Of a DNA stretch of 64,000 bases, positions 56,254 to 64,000 are shown one piece after another; the first letter of the stretch is position 1, and every line of letters begins with the position of its first letter. The notes beneath the pieces are model-generated. The model was not told where the DNA came from. It did no database searches and was given only the letters and a program-made list of their open reading frames with translations. The DNA comes from UBA1672 sp050633325 (lineage in GTDB: Bacteria > Pseudomonadota > Alphaproteobacteria > Micavibrionales > Micavibrionaceae), in assembly GCA_050633325.1 (NCBI GenBank), contig JBOEGH010000002.1, positions 194,450 to 258,449 of the forward strand, given 5' to 3'. A program made the translations under genes and the position numbers.

Positions 56254-57483
56254 ATGGTAGCTATTTCAGAAATAAAACGTCACAAAACCCACGCTGTACG
56301 GGTTAGGCACGTCACAGTGGGTGGTGGCGCACCTGTTGTTGTGCAATCGATGACAAATACGGATACAGCGGATGTAGAAAAAACTTTCGAGCAGGTGAAA
56401 CAGCTTTATTTGGCGGGATCTGAAATTGTTCGTGTAACTGTTAATAACGACGAAGCGTCAGTTGGTGTGGCTAAACTTCGTGATAGGCTGGATAAAGAAA
56501 ATTTAGAAGTCCCGCTCGTCGGTTGTTTTCATTATAATGGTCATTCGTTACTTCAAGATCACCCTTCTATGGCTCAAGCACTCGATAAGTACCGAATTAA
56601 TCCTGGTAATGTTGGTTTTGGTAAAAAGCGCGATGTCCAGTATGAACAAATAATAGAAGCCGCGATAAAACACGATAAAGCAGTGCGTATAGGCGTTAAC
56701 TGGGGCAGTTTGGATCAGGCATTAGCCACCAAATTAATGGATGAGAATGCTAAGTTTGATACGCCGCGATCTTCTGATGAAATTATGCGTGAAACTTTGG
56801 TTGAATCTGCGCTTATGAGTGCGACAAAGGCACAAGAAATAGGCTTGCCTAAAGATAAGATAATTCTCTCTGCTAAGGTCAGTCGTGTACAAGATTTGAT
56901 TGCAGTTTATGGTGCTTTAGCAGAGCGTTCTAACTATGCTTTGCATGTTGGGTTAACTGAGGCCGGTATGTCATCAAAAGGTATTGTTGCAACGGCATTG
57001 GGTGAGGGTATTTTATTACAGCAAGGTATAGGGGACACAATTCGTGCATCGCTAACGCCTGAGCCAAATGGAGATCGTTCTTTAGAAGTTCGTGTATGTC
57101 AGGAAATATTGCAGTCTTTGAATATTAGATCATTTATGCCAGAGGTGAGCGCTTGCCCAGGGTGCGGGCGTACGACAAGTACTTATTTTCAAGAGTTGGC
57201 ACAAGATATACAGCGTCATCTTGATGTTAATATGCCTGTTTGGGCAAAGAAGTACCCCGGCGTTGAAACGATGAAGGTCGCCGTTATGGGCTGTATAGTT
57301 AATGGCCCGGGGGAAAGTAAGCACGCCGATATCGGTATAAGTCTACCCGGTACTGGCGAATCACCTGTTGCACCTGTTTTTACAGATGGAAAAAAGACAC
57401 ACACCTTGCGCGGTAATAATATTGCGCAAGAGTTCCATGATTTAGTCGATAATTACGTCAAAGCTAGGTTTGGCAACGCATAA
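56254..57483 (+). CDS. ispG: 4-hydroxy-3-methylbut-2-en-1-yl diphosphate synthase
   Basis: Iron-sulfur enzyme (GcpE) of the MEP pathway, converting MECDP to HMBDP. The 409-residue protein has VVQSMTNTDTADVEKT near residue 29 and the GNVGFGKKRD region. The [4Fe-4S] ligands are in SACPGCGRTTST and MGCIVNGPGESKHADIG. Length is normal for the bacterial two-domain type. It follows gcdH by 35 bp. Confidence 0.97.
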   Translation: MVAISEIKRHKTHAVRVRHVTVGGGAPVVVQSMTNTDTADVEKTFEQVKQLYLAGSEIVRVTVNNDEASVGVAKLRDRLDKENLEVPLVGCFHYNGHSLLQDHPSMAQALDKYRINPGNVGFGKKRDVQYEQIIEAAIKHDKAVRIGVNWGSLDQALATKLMDENAKFDTPRSSDEIMRETLVESALMSATKAQEIGLPKDKIILSAKVSRVQDLIAVYGALAERSNYALHVGLTEAGMSSKGIVATALGEGILLQQGIGDTIRASLTPEPNGDRSLEVRVCQEILQSLNIRSFMPEVSACPGCGRTTSTYFQELAQDIQRHLDVNMPVWAKKYPGVETMKVAVMGCIVNGPGESKHADIGISLPGTGESPVAPVFTDGKKTHTLRGNNIAQEFHDLVDNYVKARFGNA

Positions 57484-57556
57484 TAGATATGACTGGATCG
57501 GATGCTCGTCATATCGTAAACTCCTGTAAATCATATAACGTAGGAGTGTTTGAATT

Positions 57557-58678
57557 ATGCGCATTGGTGTACCTAAGGAAATCAAAACATTAGAATATCG
57601 TGTTGGTCTAGTCCCTTCATCGGTTAAAGAACTTGTGTCTCGTGGACATGAGGTCATGATAGAAACCAATGCGGGTGAGGGCATTAATTTTAGTGACGCT
57701 GATTATATAGAGGCGGGCGCAAAAATAATCTCCACGGCAAAAGAGATTTTCGAACAATCTGAAATGATTATTAAAGTTAAAGAGCCTCAGGAGCAGGAGT
57801 ATAAGATGCTTCGTAAGGGGCAAATACTGTTCACTTATTTGCATTTGGCGGCCGATAAACCACAAACGCAAGGGTTAATTGACTCTGGTTGTGTGGCAAT
57901 TGCTTATGAAACTGTTACAGGACCTAATGGTCATGGCTTGCCATTATTAGAGCCTATGAGTGAGATTGCCGGACGTTTGTCTGTTCAGGTAGGTAGCTTT
58001 TACCTTCAAAAGCATATGGGCGGATTAGGGCGCCTTATAGGTGGTGTTCCGGGGGTTAAGCCTGCGGATGTTCTTATTATTGGCGGAGGGGTCTCAGGCT
58101 TCCACGCTGCGCAAATGGCAACGGGCCTTGGCGCTAATGTAACTATACTTGAGCGTTCTAATCCACGCATGCGCTTTTTGGATGAATATTTCCATGGTCG
58201 TGCAAATATTGTTTACTCTAACCTTGATACATTAGAAAGAGCGATAGCAGAGGCAGACCTAGTTATAGGTGCTGTATTGATACCGGGTGCTTCTGCACCA
58301 AAGCTTGTAACACGTGATATGCTGTCTACAATGAAGAAGGGGGCGGTTATGGTTGATATAGCTATCGATCAAGGTGGTTGTTTTGAAACCAGTAAAGCAA
58401 CCACGCATGCGGAGCCTACATACGTCGTGGATGACGTTCTGCACTATTGTGTGGCAAATATGCCCGGTGCAGTTCCTTTAAGCTCTGCCTTGGCGTTAAA
58501 TCACTCTGTTTTGCCTTATGCGATGCGTCTTGCAGATAATGGTTGGGAAGATACATTGAAAAATGACCCTAACTTTTTAAATGGTCTAAATGTTTGTGAT
58601 GGAAAGCTCACAAATCAGCCAGTCGCAGAGGCTTTAGGCATGGAAAGTGTGCCATTGGAAAGTGTGTTTAATAGCTAG
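57557..58678 (+). CDS. ald: Alanine dehydrogenase
   Basis: NAD-dependent enzyme interconverting alanine and pyruvate plus ammonia. The 373-residue protein starts MRIGVPKEIKTLEYRVGL with the substrate arginine. It has IIKVKEPQEQEYKML, FTYLHLAAD (catalytic His), the NAD motif VLIIGGGVSGFHAAQMA, and VDIAIDQGGCFETSKATTH with the catalytic Asp. YVVDDVLHYCVANMPGAVP is diagnostic for Ald over transhydrogenase. AGGAG lies upstream of its ATG. It is followed by the tRNA-Asp promoter. Confidence 0.96.
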   Translation: MRIGVPKEIKTLEYRVGLVPSSVKELVSRGHEVMIETNAGEGINFSDADYIEAGAKIISTAKEIFEQSEMIIKVKEPQEQEYKMLRKGQILFTYLHLAADKPQTQGLIDSGCVAIAYETVTGPNGHGLPLLEPMSEIAGRLSVQVGSFYLQKHMGGLGRLIGGVPGVKPADVLIIGGGVSGFHAAQMATGLGANVTILERSNPRMRFLDEYFHGRANIVYSNLDTLERAIAEADLVIGAVLIPGASAPKLVTRDMLSTMKKGAVMVDIAIDQGGCFETSKATTHAEPTYVVDDVLHYCVANMPGAVPLSSALALNHSVLPYAMRLADNGWEDTLKNDPNFLNGLNVCDGKLTNQPVAEALGMESVPLESVFNS

Positions 58679-58734
58679 ATTTTTAATAAGAGTGGAATAA
58701 GATGATTTTTTTTTAATTTTTCGCAATATGATAC

Positions 58735-58763
58735 TTGACGAAAGATGATCATCCTAATATAAC
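58735..58763 (+). promoter_or_regulatory. Promoter of tRNA-Asp
   Basis: TTGACG (58735-58740) and TATAAC (58758-58763) are separated by exactly 17 bases and lie 18 bases before the mature tRNA 5' end. This is a near-consensus sigma-70 promoter, as expected for a tRNA gene. Confidence 0.8.
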
Positions 58764-58781
58764 ACTCTTCATCTCAGATGC

Positions 58782-58858
58782 GCGGGTGTAGCTCAGTTGG
58801 TTAGAGCGCCGCCCTGTCACGGCGGAGGCCGCGAGTTCAAGTCTCGTCACTCGCGCCA
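58782..58858 (+). tRNA. tRNA-Asp (anticodon GTC)
   Basis: A full 77-base cloverleaf. The acceptor stem pairs GCGGGTG with CACTCGC (one G-T pair). The D-arm contains AGCTCAGTTGGTTAGAGC. The anticodon stem CCGCC/GGCGG has loop CTGTCAC, with GTC at 58816-58818. The T-arm is GCGAG TTCAAGT CTCGT. Discriminator G and an encoded CCA end the gene. It stands alone with its own promoter and terminator. Confidence 0.97.
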
Positions 58859-58866
58859 TTTGAGAT

Positions 58867-59160
58867 CTAAAATAAAAAAGCTCCTAAGATTATTCTTAGG
58901 GGCTTTTTTGTGGTTTGGGTTAGACACTTTTTCCTAATAGTTAAGATGCGCAAAGAAGGAAGTTCTCTGGCACGATAATCCGTATTAATTCCGAGTGTAA
59001 AAAGGCACAGATTTCTAGGGTTATTTTGAAGCCGTTTTTTGATCGCTATGATTGTGTTTGTATCCCTTATCGGTTCTACCTTAATGGTTGAACCTTTTGT
59101 CGGATGGTTCTGTAGCTGCATCTTTCTACGCAGTTTCTCCAGGCGGTCTCTTTGGGTCAA
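58867..59160 (-). pseudogene. Truncated tyrosine-recombinase (phage integrase) remnant
   Basis: The minus-strand frame of 97 codons opens with TTG 59160. Residues about 28-72 look like the front of a tyrosine-recombinase catalytic domain: VEPIRDTNTIIAIKKRL, NNPRNLCLFTLGINTDYRARELPSLRI. In this class IRD...I...L...NPRDLLLFTLGINTGLR leads to the box I arginine, here probably Arg63. After about residue 72 (near 58945) the similarity stops. The rest of the catalytic domain (His-x-x-Arg, Tyr) is missing, and the frame runs into the tRNA terminator. It is most likely the broken integrase of an element that entered next to tRNA-Asp. Confidence 0.5.
58874..58909 (+). terminator. Intrinsic terminator after tRNA-Asp
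   Basis: Six A, then GCTCCTAAGA, loop TTAT, TCTTAGGGGC, then six T form a long stem (one G-T pair) ending in a T run. The flanking A and T runs make it usable in both directions. Confidence 0.9.
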
Positions 59161-59226
59161 ATCATGTCCTTCGGATACATGTCATGAACGTTTCTCAGGC
59201 GATATTTATCCCACGCGACAGCTAAT

Positions 59227-59383
59227 ATCAACTTTTACCTAAAAGTTGATAAGCCCCGTATTTATGCTGCTTTACGGCTATGTCCTTAGTCGCTTACTTG
59301 GAGAAAATTTCTATGGTATGCCTTGCATATCCTCGTATTCATTTGTGTGGATAAATCTTATCAACTTTTAGGTAAAGGTTGAA
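59227..59383. repeat. 157-bp segment bounded by 27-bp inverted repeats
   Basis: Bases 59227-59253 and the reverse complement of 59357-59383 agree at 25 of 27 positions; the shared inner 20 bases are TTTACCTAAAAGTTGATAAG. Each arm is itself a dyad: the left one pairs ATCAACTTTTA with TAAAAGTTGAT around CC. The 103 bases between carry no credible reading frame. It could be a miniature inverted-repeat element or a pair of recombinase/regulator binding sites. Confidence 0.6.
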
Positions 59384-59515
59384 GTCATTTAGGCAAATAA
59401 TTTTTTCAACGAAAACGAAGGGAATTAGACTGAGATGTTAATTTTTGGTTGTGCGTGTTTGTTAATGTTGCTATGGATGTATAACAGTAACTAGAGCTCA
59501 TAAAGGGGAGTTTAT
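59384..59515. other. Non-coding stretch before the exported orphan gene
   Basis: With the remnant and the inverted-repeat segment, this completes the 657-base gap between tRNA-Asp and the next gene. I see no reading frame or RNA structure in it. It probably holds the promoter of the following gene, but no convincing -35/-10 pair stands out. Confidence 0.4.
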
Positions 59516-59941
59516 TTGAAAAAAATAACTATATTATTGGTCATCATTATATTTTCCCCTCTTGCAGCCTTTTCTCAAAAAGATACTCGTGCCGTAGATT
59601 TAGAAGAAATGATTAACGATGTTAAATCAATTGTTAAATTGAGAAATGACGATGATCTTTGGGAGTCCGACACTATTACAAAAGCTGTAAAAAAGCATAT
59701 ACCTGTCGACTTGGAAAAAACTGAAATATTTGATCTGTTAGATAGCAAAAAGATTAGCTATCACAAGACCTCAAAAAAATATAGTGAAAAGCATAATGCT
59801 GAAGAAAGTTACACCTCTGATATAGATTTTTGGATATTTCCATATTTTGTATTTTTTGACCATACGTTAGTTTTATTTTTTCATTTTAAAGAAGAAAAGC
59901 TTACTAAAGTACAAGGAAGGGTTAAGTGGAACGTATTGTAA
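59516..59941 (+). CDS. Small exported protein of unknown function
   Basis: I do not recognise this 141-residue protein. It starts at TTG 59516, fixed by AAAGGGGAG (59502-59510) five bases upstream. The signal peptide is clear (KKITILLVIIIFSPLAAFSQ). The mature part is charged (MINDVKSIVKLRNDDDLWESDT), rich in lysine and aspartate, and has an aromatic patch DIDFWIFPYFVFFDHTLVLFFHF. No cysteine remains in the mature protein. It lies 76 bp upstream of the RTX gene on the same strand, within the accessory region after tRNA-Asp, so a link to that protein is possible but unproven. Confidence 0.65.
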   Translation: MKKITILLVIIIFSPLAAFSQKDTRAVDLEEMINDVKSIVKLRNDDDLWESDTITKAVKKHIPVDLEKTEIFDLLDSKKISYHKTSKKYSEKHNAEESYTSDIDFWIFPYFVFFDHTLVLFFHFKEEKLTKVQGRVKWNVL

Positions 59942-60017
59942 ACACTTAATTATTAGGTGATTTCAATTAACCCTGCGTCATAATTAGTTGAAGTGCGACC
60001 AAGTGAAAGGAAATAAT

Positions 60018-63000
60018 ATGCCAGAAAAAATTGAAGTCCGCTATTTGGATATGAGCGGACATCCCGGAGCGTCATCAGGGAGTAGTTCTGGACGTTCTAG
60101 TGGTAGTAGTAGCGGGCTTTATTCAGGGAGTGGTCTGGGATCATCAGCAGGCAGTAGCAGTGGGTCGAGCAGCGGAAGCTCTGGAGCGGTAAGCGATAGC
60201 GCTAGTTTAGGGTCGCGTGGCACAAATGGATTATTTTATCATCAGTATATTGTCTATACGGATAGTGAGGGTAATGAATATGCTGCTCGTGGTGGCAGTG
60301 AGTTTGGCTGGACAGGATTTGGTGAGATTATAACTGTGTATGGGGAATTTAATCCTGATTTCATTGATTATCCAAGAGGCGAGCCCGAAGGGTACGTTGA
60401 TCCATCAGAAACAATTATAGAGGGAGATGACTTATCATCATATTGGGAGTCGATTAAAGACGCTATGGATGCAATTGAGGCTGAGGGACATAATTATTCG
60501 CCAACAGGGAAAAACAGTAATGCAGCAGTAGAAGAGGCATTGGAGCGTTCCAATTTACCTGCGCCTCAAAACGACGACTTTAATCAGCCGGGTGAATATT
60601 GGTCACCAACTTTTGTAGATGACCTTCCAGAAGGCGTCGATCCTGATTATGATGACTGGCTGTTCGATATCCCTCAATGGTTTAATGACCTTCTTGATGA
60701 TTGGGGTAAGGCAGAAAATGAGGGTTCTCCGTTAGTACTTGATCTTGATGGAAATGGAATTGACCTTACCTCAGTAATTGGCACAGAGGCAGTTTATTGG
60801 GATATTGATGAGGATGGATTTGCTGAAAAATCAGGATGGATATCAGGTAATGATGGACTGCTTGCAATAGACCTTAATTCCGATGGTGTTATTAATAATC
60901 ATGGAGAGTTGTTTGGTACAAATACCACGGATGGCTTTACTATTTTATCTAATTATGATTCAAATACCGACAATGTTATTGATGCCAGCGACGCACAATT
61001 TGCTGATCTTCTCGTGTGGGTTGATGCAAGTGCGAATGGATATAGTGAAAGTGACGAGCTTTATTCTTTAGCTGATCTTGGTATTACTAGCATAAATATC
61101 AATGCTAATTTGGTTGATTATTATATTTCAGATAATCACATAACGCATGAAAGCACCTTTACAATTAATGGCCAAACGCAAACGATTGTTGACGCGTGGT
61201 TTGCATATGACAATGTTAATTCTCATTATCAGGAGAGCTACACACTTGATTTTCGTACAAAGTTCTTGCCGACTTTGCGAGGGTTTGGTGACGTAAAAGA
61301 CCTTCATATTTCTATGAGTATGGATGAAACTTTACTTCTCATGGTTCAAGAAATGGCAATTGCAGACGTGGCGACTTTATTTGATCCAGTTTTCGATTTA
61401 AGCAGTAAGTTCGAAGATATTTTATTCCGTTGGGCAGGTGTCGAAGACGTTGATCCAGATAGTCGAGGAATATATGTTGATGGGCAGGAGTTGGCTTTTC
61501 TTGAGAAATTCTTTGGTGAAACGTATTTACAGCAAAGTACATTTGAAAATCCGGGACATGTTCCAGCTGAAATTCTTAATACTTTGTATGATCAATTATC
61601 TAAAACATTGTTGAATAATATTCTTGTTCAAGGTGCGGCTTCAGTATTTTATGAGAATAACGCGCATTATGATTTCGTCACAGGATCAATCGAGAATTCA
61701 GATGTTAATCTTGTAAATGTCATTGAAGCTGGTCAGGCGAGCATTGACTCATCGAGTGAGAATGATGCCTATGTGATTTCCACACAAACTGGCAATGTTT
61801 CCCTATATGAACAAGGTGGATTAGACGAGATATGGTTGTCAGGTGTTGATTCAGAAGATGTGCGCTTGGAAAATGTTTCTAACTCTCATCTTAAAATCCA
61901 TACCGGAACCCAAACAATTACAGTTATCAATCATTTTGGTTCCTTTTATCAATCAGGGCTTGATGGTTATCGCATCGAAAAACTTGTTTTAGACGATGGG
62001 ACTACGGTTGATTTACTGAATAATTTAACGTTCAGTGGCTCAAGTGGAAATGATAATATCGTCGGGCTATCGCAGTCTGATACCTTAATTGGAAAAGGTG
62101 GTAACGACCAGCTAGATGCTTCTGCGGGTAATGATATCCTCATTGGTGGTACTGGTGATGACTGGCTTTATGGTGGCGTTGGCGATGATCAATACGTCTG
62201 GTCTGTCGGTGATGGTAACGACATAATCCAAGATTCTGGCGGCGTTGACTACGTTGTTCTACACGGAGTTCTTGCAAGCGAAGTAACAACCACTCAGTCT
62301 GGTTCACACGATTTGAAAATTCATATCGGTACGGAAACGCTAACGGTACGAAGTCAATTTTCTTCTGATTACTATAATAGCAGCACATATGATTTTTATC
62401 AGATTGAAAAAATCCTTCTTGATGACGGAACAGAAATTGTTCTAGCCGACAATACGTCTTATACCGAAGACCCTGCCGCTCCAGATATTGTAGAAGGAAC
62501 TGCAACAAGCGACTATTTGTATGGTGCTTCCAGCACCTCTGACGTCCTAATTGGTAATGGAGGTGATGATTATCTATATGGAGATACTGGGGATGATACC
62601 TACGTTTATAACTTGGGTGATGGCAGTGATACCATTACAGATTATGGCGGGTTTGATACTTTGGAATTTGGAGCTGGTATTACTATTGATGATGTTCGAC
62701 TTTGGAAAGACAATAATCATCTTGAGATCTATATTGGGACAGATAAAATCAAACTGGATAATCAATTTCACTCCTCTTATGGATATGAAATTGAAACAGC
62801 CACTTTTGCAGATGGTACTACGTTAGACCTTCTTAATAACCTAACTTTTACAGGTACTACTGGTTCAGATTATGTTTATGGTCAAACAGTTTACGATGAC
62901 ACGCTGATAGGTGGTGAGGGTGATGATTACCTTTATGGTGATACAGGGGATGACGTTTACGTTTATAACCTTGGTGATGGCAACGATACCATTACAGATT

Positions 63001-64000
63001 ATGCGGGCTTCGACAAAATATCTTTTGGTGCCGGAATAACTGTAGACGATGTTCGATTTTGGAAAGACAACAATCATCTTGAGATTTATATTGGCACAGA
63101 TAAAATCAAGCTGGATAATCAGTTTCACTCCTATTATGGCTATGAAATTGAAGCTGCTACATTTGCCGATGGCACTACGTTAGGCCTTCTTAATAACCTT
63201 ACCTTCACAGGCACATCAGGGTCAGATTATGTTTACGGACAGTCAACTGACAATGACACTCTCGTTGGTGGCGAGGGTGATGATTACCTTTACGGCGATA
63301 ACGGGGATGACGTTTACGTTTATAACCTTGGTGATGGTAGCGATACCATTACAGATTATGGAGGGCTTGATAGTTTAAAATTTGGAGCTGGTATTGCTGT
63401 CGATGATATTCGTCTTTGGAAGGATAATCATCATCTGGAGATATATATTGGTGTTGATAAGATCAAACTGGATAATCAATTTCATTCCTCTTATGGCTAC
63501 GAAATTGAAACCGCTACGTTTGCAGACGGCTCTACATTAGACCTTCTTAATAACCTTACTTTTACAGGATCTACTGGTTCGGATTACGTTTATGGACAGT
63601 CAAATGCTAATGACATTCTTGTTGGCGGTGAGGGTGATGATTACCTATATGGTGATACGGGAGATGATGCTTACGTTTATAATTTAGGTGATGGCAGTGA
63701 CTCTATTACGGATTATGGTGGAGTTGACAAGCTTATCTTCGGGGCTGGTATTACAATTGGCGATATATCCCTGTTAAAAGATGGCAACGATTTGGAAGTG
63801 CATATAGGCTCAGAAATAATTGAACTAAAAGGCCAGCTCCACTCTTCCTACGGTTATGAAATTGAAACAGCTATATTCGCTGATGGTTCAATACTTGATT
63901 TAGTAAATAATCTGACTTTTACGGGTACTTCGGCCTCTGACTCTATGAGTGGCACAGAGGGAGATGACACCATGTATGGTGCAGAAGGTTCAGACTATCT
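60018..64000 (+). CDS. Large RTX-type calcium-binding protein, N-terminal 1327 codons
   Basis: The frame starts at ATG 60018, 6 bases after AAGGA, and stays open to the right edge. There is no signal peptide, as expected for type I secretion. Order: a Ser/Gly-rich low-complexity tract (about 15-60); an acidic region; EF-hand-like loops (LVLDLDGNGIDLTS, DLNSDGVINNHGELFG, about 240-300); a region DLHISMSMDETLLLMVQEMA typical of FrpC-like and RTX-protein cores (about 420-560); then RTX nonapeptides (GGTGDDWLYGGVGDD) alternating with HCBP-related beta segments, in units of 119 residues. It may be an adhesin, S-layer-like protein or exported enzyme. The C-terminal secretion signal is outside the window. 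Confidence 0.88.
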   Translation, partial: MPEKIEVRYLDMSGHPGASSGSSSGRSSGSSSGLYSGSGLGSSAGSSSGSSSGSSGAVSDSASLGSRGTNGLFYHQYIVYTDSEGNEYAARGGSEFGWTGFGEIITVYGEFNPDFIDYPRGEPEGYVDPSETIIEGDDLSSYWESIKDAMDAIEAEGHNYSPTGKNSNAAVEEALERSNLPAPQNDDFNQPGEYWSPTFVDDLPEGVDPDYDDWLFDIPQWFNDLLDDWGKAENEGSPLVLDLDGNGIDLTSVIGTEAVYWDIDEDGFAEKSGWISGNDGLLAIDLNSDGVINNHGELFGTNTTDGFTILSNYDSNTDNVIDASDAQFADLLVWVDASANGYSESDELYSLADLGITSININANLVDYYISDNHITHESTFTINGQTQTIVDAWFAYDNVNSHYQESYTLDFRTKFLPTLRGFGDVKDLHISMSMDETLLLMVQEMAIADVATLFDPVFDLSSKFEDILFRWAGVEDVDPDSRGIYVDGQELAFLEKFFGETYLQQSTFENPGHVPAEILNTLYDQLSKTLLNNILVQGAASVFYENNAHYDFVTGSIENSDVNLVNVIEAGQASIDSSSENDAYVISTQTGNVSLYEQGGLDEIWLSGVDSEDVRLENVSNSHLKIHTGTQTITVINHFGSFYQSGLDGYRIEKLVLDDGTTVDLLNNLTFSGSSGNDNIVGLSQSDTLIGKGGNDQLDASAGNDILIGGTGDDWLYGGVGDDQYVWSVGDGNDIIQDSGGVDYVVLHGVLASEVTTTQSGSHDLKIHIGTETLTVRSQFSSDYYNSSTYDFYQIEKILLDDGTEIVLADNTSYTEDPAAPDIVEGTATSDYLYGASSTSDVLIGNGGDDYLYGDTGDDTYVYNLGDGSDTITDYGGFDTLEFGAGITIDDVRLWKDNNHLEIYIGTDKIKLDNQFHSSYGYEIETATFADGTTLDLLNNLTFTGTTGSDYVYGQTVYDDTLIGGEGDDYLYGDTGDDVYVYNLGDGNDTITDYAGFDKISFGAGITVDDVRFWKDNNHLEIYIGTDKIKLDNQFHSYYGYEIEAATFADGTTLGLLNNLTFTGTSGSDYVYGQSTDNDTLVGGEGDDYLYGDNGDDVYVYNLGDGSDTITDYGGLDSLKFGAGIAVDDIRLWKDNHHLEIYIGVDKIKLDNQFHSSYGYEIETATFADGSTLDLLNNLTFTGSTGSDYVYGQSNANDILVGGEGDDYLYGDTGDDAYVYNLGDGSDSITDYGGVDKLIFGAGITIGDISLLKDGNDLEVHIGSEIIELKGQLHSSYGYEIETAIFADGSILDLVNNLTFTGTSASDSMSGTEGDDTMYGAEGSDY
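60060..60200 (+). repeat. Ser/Gly low-complexity tract at the start of the RTX gene
   Basis: Codons about 15-60 of the RTX gene are almost only serine and glycine (SSGSSSGRSSGSSSG and similar), built from short AGTAGTGG-like DNA units. Such tracts are prone to slippage and probably form a flexible linker. Confidence 0.75.
62562..63986 (+). repeat. Tandem 357-bp repeats in the RTX gene
   Basis: Units begin at 62562, 62919, 63276 and 63633 (each at GGTGATGATTA). The first three steps are exactly 357 bp (119 codons) and the fourth unit is 354 bp. Each unit encodes GDDYLYGDTGDD and YVYNLGDG, then a beta segment (FGAGI, DVRLWKD, HLEIYIG, DKIKLDNQFHS, YGYEIE) and TFADG. An older, divergent unit begins near 62154. 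Differences between units are mostly third-position changes. Confidence 0.93.

Noticed and set aside
59227..59383. Integron attC site
   Set aside because: The arms do not fit the paired RYYYAAC / GTTRRRY core sites (the inner bases read GTTGATA), and no integron integrase or cassette series is seen.
58859..59515. A second tRNA or small RNA gene after tRNA-Asp
   Set aside because: No cloverleaf or repeat of the tRNA 3' end could be found in this stretch; only the terminator, the recombinase remnant and the inverted-repeat segment are supported.
62574..63128. Two similar minus-strand frames (62574-62771 and 62865-63128), both starting MKLIIQ
   Set aside because: They are the antisense of successive RTX repeat units; their likeness only reflects the repeats on the plus strand.
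62562..63986. Regular repeats as a CRISPR array
   Set aside because: The repeat is 357 bp, stays in one coding frame and has no short repeat/unique spacer alternation; no cas genes are present.

Overview
The window is a continuous stretch of an AT-rich (GC roughly 40% by eye) alphaproteobacterial chromosome. Evidence for the class: the bamA-skp-lpxD-fabZ-lpxA-lpxI-lpxB run with LpxI rather than LpxH, a fused IspDF enzyme, a pyruvate dehydrogenase E1 beta subunit with its own lipoyl domain, the ntrY-ntrX-trkA...hfq-hflX-mazG order, and a GTTC-N7-GTTC LexA box in the lexA promoter. The lineage within the class cannot be fixed from this sequence. Complete lipid A, tryptophan, isoprenoid and central-carbon genes suggest a free-living or predatory cell rather than a reduced endosymbiont.

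Layout. 1-10500: the end of dxr, two different RseP-type site-2 proteases in tandem, bamA, skp and the early lipid A genes. 10500-16440: gltA, gltX, comEC and lexA. 16440-23690: tryptophan genes in two minus-strand blocks (ppiD-trpE and trpG-trpD-trpC) with a plus-strand divergent polysaccharide deacetylase between them. 23880-30950: tpiA, secG, pyrG, an unknown membrane protein, kdsA, a small unknown protein, eno and ftsB. 31100-40230: a pyruvate dehydrogenase/lipoate region (pdhA, pdhB, pdhC, lpdA, lipA) interrupted by two secreted unknowns, a LOG-like nucleotide-binding protein and a methyltransferase. 40190-42390: pncC, pgpA and ispDF on the minus strand. 42510-50850: ntrYX, trkA, murI, a HAD phosphatase, hfq and hflX. 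50860-58680: mazG, a fused 2-oxoacid dehydrogenase E1 with an unusual FabD-like acyltransferase, divergent glutaryl-CoA dehydrogenase, ispG and alanine dehydrogenase.

The last 5 kb looks accessory. A tRNA-Asp with its own promoter and terminator is followed by a truncated tyrosine-recombinase remnant, a 157-bp segment bounded by near-perfect 27-bp inverted repeats, a small exported orphan, and the first 1327 codons of a large RTX-type calcium-binding protein. Three successive repeat units of that protein are exactly 357 bp apart, and the gene runs off the window.

Most notable points: (1) a FabD-like acyltransferase that has lost the malonyl-binding arginine, translationally coupled to a fused E1 and divergent from gcdH; (2) the tandem RseP paralogues next to bamA; (3) the recombinase scar, inverted-repeat segment and RTX island after tRNA-Asp; (4) unknown exported proteins embedded in the pyruvate dehydrogenase region.
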